Part shown: positions 1 to 6,771 of the stretch, one piece after another
How positions within the stretch are numbered: the first letter of the stretch is position 1
Layout of the letters: each line of letters starts with the position of its first letter
DNA from: CAZIOH01 sp964540815
GTDB taxonomy: Bacteria; Myxococcota_A; Polyangia; Fen-1088
Direction: 5' to 3'
Length of the DNA stretch: 28,387 nt
NCBI GenBank assembly: GCA_964540815.1
Contig: CAZIOH010000089.1
Location: 1 to 28,387 of the forward strand
Program-made: the position numbers and the translations under genes
Notes under the pieces: model-generated
The model's input: only the letters and a program-made list of their open reading frames with translations
Database searches by the model: none
What the model was told of the DNA's origin: nothing

Positions 1-340
1 CGGAGACAGCACCAGCAAAGCAGATCCGCGTGCGCCTCTCGTCGTCCGTCGGGAGGGGCCCGCGGGGAGGGGTCCTCCCCTTGCCGCGCTCTGGATCGGA
101 GGTTGGCTTTGCCAACCGGAGACAGCACCAGCAGAGCAGATCCGCGTGCGCCTCTCGTCGTCCGTCGGGAGGGGCCCGCGGGGAGGGGTCCTCCCCTTGC
201 CGCGCTCTGGATCGGAGGTTGGCTTTGCCAACCGGAGACAGCACCAGCAGAGCAGATCCGCGTGCGCCTCTCGTCGTCCGTCGGGAGGGGCCCGCGGGAG
301 GGGTCCTCCCCTTGCCGCGCTCTGGGGAGGGGTCCTCCCC
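1..340. repeat. 116-bp tandem repeat array with two hairpins per unit
   Basis: Two complete 116-bp units (1-116 and 117-232) differ only at A18 versus G134. A third, partial unit (233-323) lacks one G of the G-run near 296. Each full unit carries two perfect inverted repeats: a 7-bp GGGGAGG/CCTCCCC stem with loop GGT (64-80, 180-196) and a 7-bp GGTTGGC/GCCAACC stem with loop TTT (101-117, 217-233). The third unit breaks off after CTCTGG and is followed by one more GGGGAGG hairpin (324-340). No convincing gene is seen in 1-367; open frames crossing it are high-GC artefacts that continue antisense to ppk. The first unit starts at base 1, so the array probably extends to the left. The near identity of the units points to recent amplification or homogenisation. 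Function is unknown. Confidence 0.95.
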
Positions 341-362
341 TCCCCGCGAGCGCCGAAGGCGC
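324..362 (-). terminator. possible ppk 3' hairpins
   Basis: Just past the ppk stop, on its strand, lies a GCGCC/GGCGC stem with a 3-nt loop (350-362), followed by the GGGGAGG/CCTCCCC hairpin (324-340). There is no T-tract, so an intrinsic terminator is only tentative; the hairpins could instead protect the 3' end. Confidence 0.3.
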
Positions 363-367
363 GTCCT

Positions 368-2581
368 TTAGCCGCGATCTTCCGCGCGGGCCAGTTGCTC
401 GAGGACCAGGTGCTGGGCGCTGCGCGCAGGCTCACCGGCGGGCGCCACCCGCTGATGGTACTCGCCGTGCACATCCATGTCGTAGGCGCGGGAGTTGTCC
501 GCCATGGCGGGCTCGATCACCTCGCGCCGGATCTGCTCGCGGAGCGTCTCCGCCTCGATGGGGAACAGCACCTCCACCCGCCGGTGCAGGTTGCGCGGCA
601 TCCAGTCGGCCGACGACAGGTAGAACGCCTCCGCGCCCGCCGGGCCGAAGACGAAGACCCGCTCGTGCTCGAGGAAGCGCCCCAGGATCGAGAACACCCG
701 GATGTTCTCGGAGATCCCGGCCAGCCCCGGCCGCAGGCAGCAGATTCCCCGGATGCACAGATCGATCGACACGCCGGCCATCGACGCCCGATACAGGCTC
801 TGGATGATGGGCACCTCCACCAGGGCGTTCATCTTGGCGAAGATGCGGGCTGGCTTGCCCGCCTCGGCCCGGGCCGTCTGCGCGTCGATCTCGGCGATCA
901 GGAACCGGGCGAGCTCGGTGGGCGCCACCGCCAGCTTGCGGTGGCGGGGCTTCTTCGAGAACCCCGACAGCGAGTTGAAGAGCTCGGAGACGTCCTCGGC
1001 GATGTCGGGATCGGCGGTCAGCAAGCCGAGATCGGTGTAGAGCCGCGCCGTTCCAGCGTTGTAGTTCCCGGTCGACAGGTGGACGTACTTGGCGAGCCCA
1101 TGGTCCTCGCGCCGGACCACCAGCGTGACCTTGGCGTGGGTCTTCGAGATGGCGTGTCCAAAGAACACGTGGGCGCCCGCCCGCTCGAGATCGCGCGCCG
1201 AGGCGATGTTCTTCTCCTCGTCGAAGCGGGCCTTGATCTCGATCGACACCGCGACCTGCTTGCCGTTCTCGGCGGCGCGGATCAGCAAGCGCACCACCTC
1301 GGCGTGAGCCCCCGCGCGGTACAGGGTCATCTTGATGGCCAGGACCTGGGGATCGTCGGCGGCGCGCCGCAGGAAATCCAGGACCGGGGTGAAGGAATCG
1401 TAGGGATGGTGCAAGAGGATGTCGTGCTTGCGGATGGCCCCGAACAGATCCACATCGGGCGGGAGGCTCGCCGGGGTCCGCGACGCGTAGGGGGGATCGC
1501 GCAGCTCGGGGCGGTTGAGCGAGGCGATGCTCATGAGGTGGCCGAGACCGAGCAGGCCGCGCGCCTCGTAGACGTCCTCGTCGTCGATCTCCAGCTTCTC
1601 CACCAGCAGGCGGCGCACCCGAGCCGGGATCCCGCCGTCCACCTCCAGGCGCACGCAGGCGCCGAAGCGCCGCAGACGGATCTCGCGATCGACGATCGAC
1701 AGCAGATCGTGGGCCTCCTCCTCGAGGATGTCGATGTCCATGTCGCGGGTCACCCGGAACGGATGGCAGCCGAGGATCTCCATCCCCGAGAAGAGGGTCT
1801 CGAGGTTGGCGGCGATCAGCTGCTCGAGCGGCAGGAACTCCTGCGTCGCGGTCGGCGAGGTCGCCTCGGCCCGCGCCGGATCGAGGGCGGCCAGGTTCAC
1901 GAAGCGCGGCAGGGTCTCGGGGACCTTGACCCGGGCGAACTTCAGCTCCCCGGTGTCCGGGTCCCGGGCCTCGACCGCCAGCGACAGCGACAGGTTGGAG
2001 AGGAACGGGAACGGGTGTCCGGGGTCCACGGCGAGCGGAGTCAGCACCGGGAACACCGAGCGCCGGAAGTAGAGGCGCGCCAGCTGAGCGGTGCCGGCGT
2101 CGAGGGACTTCCAGTCGCGCACGTGGATGTCGCGCGCGGCGAGCGCCGGCAGGAGCTCGTCATAGAGCACCTGCGAGACCGTCTGCAGCTGCCGGCGAAT
2201 GGCCTGACCGATGCGCGTGAGCTGCTCGCGCGGGTTGAGCCCGTCCGGGGTGGTCTCGACCACGGCCGCCTCGAGCTGCTCGTGCAGGCCGGAGACGCGG
2301 ATCATGAAGAACTCGTCCAGGTTCGAGGCGTGGATGGCCAGGAACTTCAACCGCTCGAGCAAGGGCCAGCGCGGACTACGCCCCTCGGCCAGGACCCGCG
2401 CGTTGAAGGCCAGCCAGGACATCTCCCGGTTGACGTAGAGGCTCGGCTGCCCGAGGTCGGGATCGCCTGCGGCCCGCCGGGCTGCCTGGGTGGGCTCCAC
2501 GGGCGGCGGCGGCGGCACGATGGCCGGTACCGGCTCGTCCGGCTCGTCGTGCATGTCGGGTACGGACTCGAGTTTGGTCAT
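368..2581 (-). CDS. ppk: polyphosphate kinase (PPK1)
   Basis: This enzyme reversibly transfers the ATP gamma-phosphate to inorganic polyphosphate, giving phosphate storage and stress functions at the inner face of the membrane. At 737 residues it is slightly longer than the usual 690-720 because of a Pro-rich N-terminal extension (about residues 1-45). The family N-domain follows (NREMSWLAFN near 51-60, SNLDEFF near 86-92). The two phospholipase-D-like catalytic domains carry His482 in KTHAKVTL, matching the autophosphorylated histidine of the family, and His639 in FLEHERVF, with YLSSADWMPRN after it. The start is the ATG at 2579-2581. The upstream Shine-Dalgarno is weak, and an internal Met10 is a possible alternative. 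A Pho-box-like repeat lies about 85-103 bp upstream. The gene is complete and its identity is secure. Confidence 0.97.
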   Translation of the reverse strand: MTKLESVPDMHDEPDEPVPAIVPPPPPVEPTQAARRAAGDPDLGQPSLYVNREMSWLAFNARVLAEGRSPRWPLLERLKFLAIHASNLDEFFMIRVSGLHEQLEAAVVETTPDGLNPREQLTRIGQAIRRQLQTVSQVLYDELLPALAARDIHVRDWKSLDAGTAQLARLYFRRSVFPVLTPLAVDPGHPFPFLSNLSLSLAVEARDPDTGELKFARVKVPETLPRFVNLAALDPARAEATSPTATQEFLPLEQLIAANLETLFSGMEILGCHPFRVTRDMDIDILEEEAHDLLSIVDREIRLRRFGACVRLEVDGGIPARVRRLLVEKLEIDDEDVYEARGLLGLGHLMSIASLNRPELRDPPYASRTPASLPPDVDLFGAIRKHDILLHHPYDSFTPVLDFLRRAADDPQVLAIKMTLYRAGAHAEVVRLLIRAAENGKQVAVSIEIKARFDEEKNIASARDLERAGAHVFFGHAISKTHAKVTLVVRREDHGLAKYVHLSTGNYNAGTARLYTDLGLLTADPDIAEDVSELFNSLSGFSKKPRHRKLAVAPTELARFLIAEIDAQTARAEAGKPARIFAKMNALVEVPIIQSLYRASMAGVSIDLCIRGICCLRPGLAGISENIRVFSILGRFLEHERVFVFGPAGAEAFYLSSADWMPRNLHRRVEVLFPIEAETLREQIRREVIEPAMADNSRAYDMDVHGEYHQRVAPAGEPARSAQHLVLEQLARAEDRG

Positions 2582-2665
2582 ATCGTCGAATCTTGCTCGG
2601 GCGCCGGGGCGCCCGGACGCGCGGCCGCCGGGAAGAATGGAAAGCCGCGACAGTAGCCCTTCGAT

Positions 2666-2684
2666 GGTGACACTGGCGTGACAT
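2666..2684 (-). promoter_or_regulatory. Pho-box-like direct repeat upstream of ppk
   Basis: On the minus strand the site reads ATGTCACGCCAGTGTCACC: two TGTCAC half-sites with an exact 11-bp period, the geometry of PhoB boxes (CTGTCAT repeats, 11-bp period). A weak -10-like TACTGT lies at 2650-2655, exactly 10 nt downstream, the spacing known for Escherichia coli Pho promoters. Two TTGATG copies sit immediately upstream. PhoB control of ppk is an inference. Confidence 0.45.
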
Positions 2685-2741
2685 CAATTCATCAATTCCC
2701 GGCGGCGGCGGCGAGGCTCGCCCGGTCACCCGATCTCGGGC

Positions 2742-5006
2742 TCAGCCCCGGCGCGGGCCGTTGCCGGTCCCGGTTCGCCCGGGGGTGCCATCGAGATCGT
2801 CGAACGACTCGACCGTGTTCGGCGCATAAAGGTCCGCCTCGCGATTGAAGAAGTCGGACTCCACGTCGCTGAACGGGTTGGCGTGGGCGTGGGGACGCGG
2901 CGCGGGCCGACCGGGCTGGGTGGGCGCGGATTGAGCGGTGGCGGCGAGCGGGGGGGTGGCGCGCCCTGGAAGCTCCTCCCGGGGCGAGAGGACCTGGGCC
3001 GAGATCACGGCCGGGGATGGCGCCGACACCGGTGCGTGTCCAGGCGGGGCGAGAGACTGGGCGAGGGATGGGGCGACGGGTGGGGCGAGCGGCAGCGCGA
3101 CGGGCACGGCGGCCGCGGCGGGTTCGGGGGGAGGCGCCGCCACGGCCGAGGCCTGGGTGACCAGTATCACGTCCACCGTCTGCGCCGGCGCCCCCGGGGC
3201 GGCGGCGTCGGGAGTGGCCGGCTGAGGCTGATGCGTCACCACCACGGTGGGCAGGTCGAGCAGGATGGTGGGGATTTCGCGGCGTCCCCGCGACGTGGTC
3301 TCCGCGCTCCGGGGTCGAGCCACCCGGATCTCCCCTTGAGTGACCACACCGGTCTGTCGCCGGGGGGTACCGGTCGCCGTCGCCGGGGCAGGCAGGCGAG
3401 CTCCGAGGGGCGGTCTCGGGGGCGGTGTGAGGACATCGGCCGACGACAGGCTGGGAGTCTCCTCCGACGGGGGGGGATCGCCGCGGACCGGGGCCGGCGT
3501 CGTCTCGCCCTCGAGGTCCACGATGACCCCGGGCACGAGCCGCAGCGTCGTCACCGCCGCTCGGGGGTGGGGCGGGGTGTTTCCAGGGATGCGCAGCTCA
3601 CCGGTCGCCACCATCGAGTTGGGGGTGCGTCGGCGCGGCACGGCGTGCGCAGGGGCAGTGGGCGCGCCCGGCGAGAGGGGAGCCGGTGCGCCCGTGGGAT
3701 TGTCTCGGGACTGCACCCCATGCACCGCAGGATTTGCGGTGGCAGGCACGCCCGGCGAGACATTCGCGGTCACGAACGTAGGTGGGCCTCTCCTGGCATT
3801 TGCGTCAGGCGAAGATCCACTTTCCGTGGCCATTCCTCCCCGATGGGCTTCCATCGCCGCTCCATCGACGGACTGGCGCCGAAACCAAACATCGAGGGCG
3901 GCAGGGCCATCGAGGCGGACGGTGGAGCTGCGAGGCTCCCGCACCGGATTGACGGGCGGACCGCCACCCGCTGCCGTTGCAGCGGTCTCCGCCATCGGCT
4001 CCGGCAACGGCATCGACCGCGGCACGATGGCATCGTCGCCCACGAAGCGCTTGACGATCCGGAGCGTGTCGAAGATGCCAAAGGGGCTGTCGGCCAGGAT
4101 CTGCGCCAGATCGTGCTGGCCATCGAATTGCCGCAACACCGGGATGACCTCGCTCGGCATCTGGGGGGCGGGCCGCCGTGCGGCATTCGGGGCGAAGATC
4201 GTCCGCGCGTCACCGAGCCCGGCGACGCCGTGGGCGAAGTCTCGCAAGAAGCGATCGCATTCCCCCAGCACCTCGGCCGGCTTGAGCGAGAGCTGCCGCC
4301 CCCGTCGCCCGACCTTGGTGAACTTGACCTGCACAGCGGCATGCTCCCAGAGCAGGATCTGGTGCAGGGCCGCGAGACCCTGCCAGGGCGGCATGTCCAC
4401 CGAGGTCAGTGCGCCTTCGATGAACCGGAGCTCGGCCGTTCGTTGGTCGCGCGCCTGGTCGCCCGCGTGCTCGCGCGTGGCTTCCACCACCGCCGAGCGC
4501 CCGAGCACCGTGAACACCCGGATCAGGTGGTAAATGCTCCCCAGGCGCTCGAGAGGAAGGCTCACCTCGATCTGCGCCAGGCCGCTCCGAACCACCCCGG
4601 CGCCACCCGACAGGAGCCGGCTCGCGCTGACCACGTCGTTGACGAAGATGGGGACCGGCAGGAAGGCCAGCGCCCCCGCCGCGAGGGCCGCCTCGCGCAG
4701 CTGGGCGCGCCCGAAGGCGAGGCAGGTCAGCGGGTGCCGGCGCGGCAGGCGGGCGGCTTCGCGCAGCAACGCCAGGGACTCCGGCCCGTCGCCATGGGTC
4801 GCGACCAGCAACACCGACGCCGTCGAGGTCCGGGCCAGCTCGCGCATCCGAGGGATATCCCCGGTGGCGACCACCCTGAACCCGCTCTTTTCGAAGCGGG
4901 ACCCGAGCACCGCCAGCCCGTGCGGGTCGGAATCGAACAACAGCACGTACGGCAACTCGGGAGTCGAGTCTGGGGCACTGCTGGGACCAATGGGCGAAAA
5001 CACCAT
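2742..5006 (-). CDS. pseudo-receiver / DUF4388 (PATAN) protein with Pro-rich tail
   Basis: A 754-residue cytoplasmic, probably regulatory protein. Residues 18-132 resemble a response-regulator receiver (VLLFDSDP at strand 1), but the expected phosphoacceptor strand reads VLLVATHG with no Asp, and the usual Lys near strand 5 (FLPVPI) is missing, so phosphorylation is unlikely. Residues about 140-236 resemble DUF4388/PATAN, ending in the typical WEHAAVQVKF. Residues about 285-330 (VLRQFDGQHDLAQILADSP) match the segment that often follows it. From about 335 to the end the protein is Pro/Ala-rich and probably disordered, with two degenerate copies of an RRxT...TGE(L/I)R-type motif and an acidic, aromatic end (DVESDFFNREADLY). 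Function unknown; gliding, signalling or scaffold roles are known for some relatives but cannot be assigned here. The ATG at 5004-5006 is preceded by a promoter-like sequence. Confidence 0.75.
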   Translation of the reverse strand: MVFSPIGPSSAPDSTPELPYVLLFDSDPHGLAVLGSRFEKSGFRVVATGDIPRMRELARTSTASVLLVATHGDGPESLALLREAARLPRRHPLTCLAFGRAQLREAALAAGALAFLPVPIFVNDVVSASRLLSGGAGVVRSGLAQIEVSLPLERLGSIYHLIRVFTVLGRSAVVEATREHAGDQARDQRTAELRFIEGALTSVDMPPWQGLAALHQILLWEHAAVQVKFTKVGRRGRQLSLKPAEVLGECDRFLRDFAHGVAGLGDARTIFAPNAARRPAPQMPSEVIPVLRQFDGQHDLAQILADSPFGIFDTLRIVKRFVGDDAIVPRSMPLPEPMAETAATAAGGGPPVNPVREPRSSTVRLDGPAALDVWFRRQSVDGAAMEAHRGGMATESGSSPDANARRGPPTFVTANVSPGVPATANPAVHGVQSRDNPTGAPAPLSPGAPTAPAHAVPRRRTPNSMVATGELRIPGNTPPHPRAAVTTLRLVPGVIVDLEGETTPAPVRGDPPPSEETPSLSSADVLTPPPRPPLGARLPAPATATGTPRRQTGVVTQGEIRVARPRSAETTSRGRREIPTILLDLPTVVVTHQPQPATPDAAAPGAPAQTVDVILVTQASAVAAPPPEPAAAAVPVALPLAPPVAPSLAQSLAPPGHAPVSAPSPAVISAQVLSPREELPGRATPPLAATAQSAPTQPGRPAPRPHAHANPFSDVESDFFNREADLYAPNTVESFDDLDGTPGRTGTGNGPRRG

Positions 5007-5030
5007 GCGAGAGTCGGAACGTATATTCTA

Positions 5031-5058
5031 ACTATACGCGCGCCTTTCGGTATCCCAA
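5031..5058 (-). promoter_or_regulatory. promoter-like sequence for the DUF4388 gene
   Basis: On the minus strand TTGGGA (5053-5058) and TATAGT (5031-5036) are separated by 16 bp, 24 bp before the ATG. The stretch is distinctly AT-rich against its surroundings. A second -10-like TAGAAT follows at once. No clear Shine-Dalgarno is present. Confidence 0.5.
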
Positions 5059-5135
5059 ATAAAGCCGGTCGAGCGCAAGCCCGGCCACGGTGAGGCCAGC
5101 GCGGCAGGCAAACGCGCCAAACGGGGGGCCCTCGA

Positions 5136-5163
5136 TTGACGGACCGGGACTCGATGCTACGTT
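5136..5163 (+). promoter_or_regulatory. promoter-like sequence for gshA
   Basis: TTGACG (5136-5141) is followed after 16 bp by TACGTT (5158-5163). The -35 is a good match and the -10 is weak. It predicts a transcript starting near 5170, which argues against a gshA start at 5090 and for one at 5201 or 5225. Confidence 0.4.
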
Positions 5164-5224
5164 TCACCGCCCGACGGCCGCATCCTCGGGCGGTCTCCCG
5201 ATGCCCCCACGCACCCCACCGGAC

Positions 5225-6553
5225 ATGTCAGCCGAAACCCGTCCGCTCGCCTCCACCGACGAGCTGGTGAGCTATTTCGCCCAGGCGGGCAAGCCCCCAA
5301 CCGAATGGCGGGTCGGCATCGAGCAGGAGAAGATCGGCGTCACCGCGCTCGGCGACGCCGTTCCGTTCGCCGGCCCCGCGGGGATCGAGGCCATCTTGCG
5401 GGCTCTGACCGCCGCCGGGTACACGGCCGACCGTGAGGGGCCGCAGTTGTTGGCCGCGGAGCTGAACGGCCTGCACGTCACCGTCGAGCCCGGCGGTCAG
5501 CTCGAGTTCTCGGGGCCCGTGCTGCGTTCGGCCGAGGAGTGCCGCCTGTCGCTCCGCGGGCACGTCGACCAGGTCGCGGCGATCGGGGCCGGGTTCGGGA
5601 TCCGGTTCCTCGGGGTGGGGTTCCATCCGTTCGCGCGCCAGGAGGACATCTCCTGGCTGCCCAAGCGGCGCTACGCGGTGATGCGCGCGTACCTGCCCAC
5701 CCGCGGGCACCTGGGGCTCCGCATGATGCAGATGACCGCGACGGTGCAGGCCAACCTCGACTACGACGACGAGGAGTCCGCCGTCGAGAAGATGCGGGCG
5801 GCCTTCGGCGTGACCTCGATCGTGACCGCGCTGTTCGCGGCCTCGCCCATCGAGCGCGGCCGGCCGAATGGCTGGAAGAGCGTGCGCGCGGCGATCTGGC
5901 TCGACACCGACGACGATCGCTGCGGGCTCTTGCCGGGGGCGTTTCGCGAGGGGTTCGGCTTCCGGGCCTACGCCGAGTGGGCTCTCGACGTGCCGATGTT
6001 CTTCGTCGTGCGCGACGGACAGTACCACCCGGCAGGCGGGATGACCTTCCGGCGGTTCATGCGCGAGGGGTGGCAGGACCAGGTGGCCACGCTCGCCGAC
6101 TGGGAGACCCACCTGTCGACCCTGTTCCCCGAGGTGCGCCTCAAGAAGTACATCGAGCTGCGGGGTGCGGACGCAGGCCCCATGCCGATGGCAGTGGGCC
6201 TCGCCGCCCTGTGGCGAGGGCTGCTCGACGACCGGGAGGCGCGTCGTCAAGCCTGGCGGCTGGTGCGCGACTTCACCTTCGAACAGCGGCAGCAGCTGCG
6301 GGTGGACGTGGCCCGTGTCGCGCTCGGCGCCAAGCTCGGGGGGCAATCGGTCCAGAGCCTCGCGGGGGAGCTGGTGGCTCTGGCGGACGAGGGGCTCGGA
6401 CGCTTGCCGGGCGGGGCCGAGGACCGTGCGCTGCTCGAGCCGCTCCGCGAGCGGGCCCGCAGCGGGCGCTGCCCGGCCGACGACATGCTCGACGACCACC
6501 AGGCCTGTGGGGGCGACCCGGCCGAGCTGGTCCGGCGCTGGACCCTGGTCTGA
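5225..6553 (+). CDS. gshA: glutamate-cysteine ligase (GCS2, plant/alphaproteobacterial type)
   Basis: Joins glutamate and cysteine with ATP to give gamma-glutamylcysteine, the first step of glutathione synthesis; cytoplasmic. From the chosen ATG it has 442 residues, normal for this class. Family features are WRVGIEQEKIGV near the start (equivalent of the GTExE-type motif), the MMQMTATVQANLDYDDE segment, PMFFVVRDG and LKKYIELRGADAGP towards the C-terminus. The frame is open from 5090, but the extra N-terminal residues look non-coding. ATG 5225 and ATG 5201 are both plausible starts, and neither has a strong Shine-Dalgarno. The related EgtA of ergothioneine synthesis does the same reaction, but no egt gene is nearby. 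No gshB (glutathione synthetase) is in the window. The gene converges on tRNA-Cys. Confidence 0.9.
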   Translation: MSAETRPLASTDELVSYFAQAGKPPTEWRVGIEQEKIGVTALGDAVPFAGPAGIEAILRALTAAGYTADREGPQLLAAELNGLHVTVEPGGQLEFSGPVLRSAEECRLSLRGHVDQVAAIGAGFGIRFLGVGFHPFARQEDISWLPKRRYAVMRAYLPTRGHLGLRMMQMTATVQANLDYDDEESAVEKMRAAFGVTSIVTALFAASPIERGRPNGWKSVRAAIWLDTDDDRCGLLPGAFREGFGFRAYAEWALDVPMFFVVRDGQYHPAGGMTFRRFMREGWQDQVATLADWETHLSTLFPEVRLKKYIELRGADAGPMPMAVGLAALWRGLLDDREARRQAWRLVRDFTFEQRQQLRVDVARVALGAKLGGQSVQSLAGELVALADEGLGRLPGGAEDRALLEPLRERARSGRCPADDMLDDHQACGGDPAELVRRWTLV

Positions 6554-6562
6554 CCACGGCTG

Positions 6563-6581
6563 GGGGTCTCGCGAGATCCCC
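6563..6581. terminator. hairpin between gshA and tRNA-Cys
   Basis: GGGG-TCTCG faces CGAGA-T-CCCC: a stem of 4 plus 5 pairs with one bulged base and almost no loop, starting 9 bp after the gshA stop. It could serve both convergent transcripts. It has no T-tract, so the call is tentative. Confidence 0.35.
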
Positions 6582-6613
6582 GGCGGGCAGGCTGGAAAGG
6601 TCAGAGTCTGCGG

Positions 6614-6685
6614 AGGTGCCGCCCGGATTTGAACCGGGGAATGAGGGTTTTGCAGACCCTTGCCTTACCACTTGGCCACGGCACC
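6614..6685 (-). tRNA. tRNA-Cys (anticodon GCA)
   Basis: Read on the minus strand, this is a complete 72-nt cloverleaf. The 7-bp acceptor stem is GGTGCCG with CGGCACC, the D arm is GCCAAGTGGTAAGGC, the anticodon stem is AGGGT/ACCCT with loop CTGCAAA (GCA at 6651-6653 as its complement), and the T arm is CCGGTTCAAATCCGG. The discriminator base is U, as required for cysteine tRNAs. The 3' CCA is not encoded (CCG follows), so CCA-adding enzyme would be needed. It converges on gshA, whose product consumes cysteine, though this adjacency may be chance. Confidence 0.96.
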
Positions 6686-6743
6686 GAGATGACTGGGACG
6701 ACGCTCGACGGAGTCGCCCATGCATAACATGAGCGGCGGCCGA

Positions 6744-6771
6744 CGTCAGTCTCAAATCGTCAGTCTCAAAT
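6744..6771. repeat. 14-bp tandem duplication over a stop codon
   Basis: CGTCAGTCTCAAAT occurs twice in direct succession (6744-6757 and 6758-6771). The copy at 6758-6771 contains the TGA stop of the TPR lipoprotein gene. On the minus strand each copy carries TTGAGA, a -35-like hexamer pointing towards tRNA-Cys. The rest of 6686-6765 holds nothing else I can support. Confidence 0.85.

Noticed and set aside
1..340. CRISPR array
   Set aside because: Units are 116 bp and identical throughout, with no variable spacers and no cas genes.
146..2656. Long plus-strand open frame antisense to ppk
   Set aside because: It has no recognisable domain, is Arg/Gly/His-rich, and mirrors the codon pattern of the real ppk gene; typical of antisense frames in high-GC DNA.
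5090..5224. gshA start at 5090
   Set aside because: It lies upstream of the predicted promoter, and the added residues do not resemble the family N-terminus.
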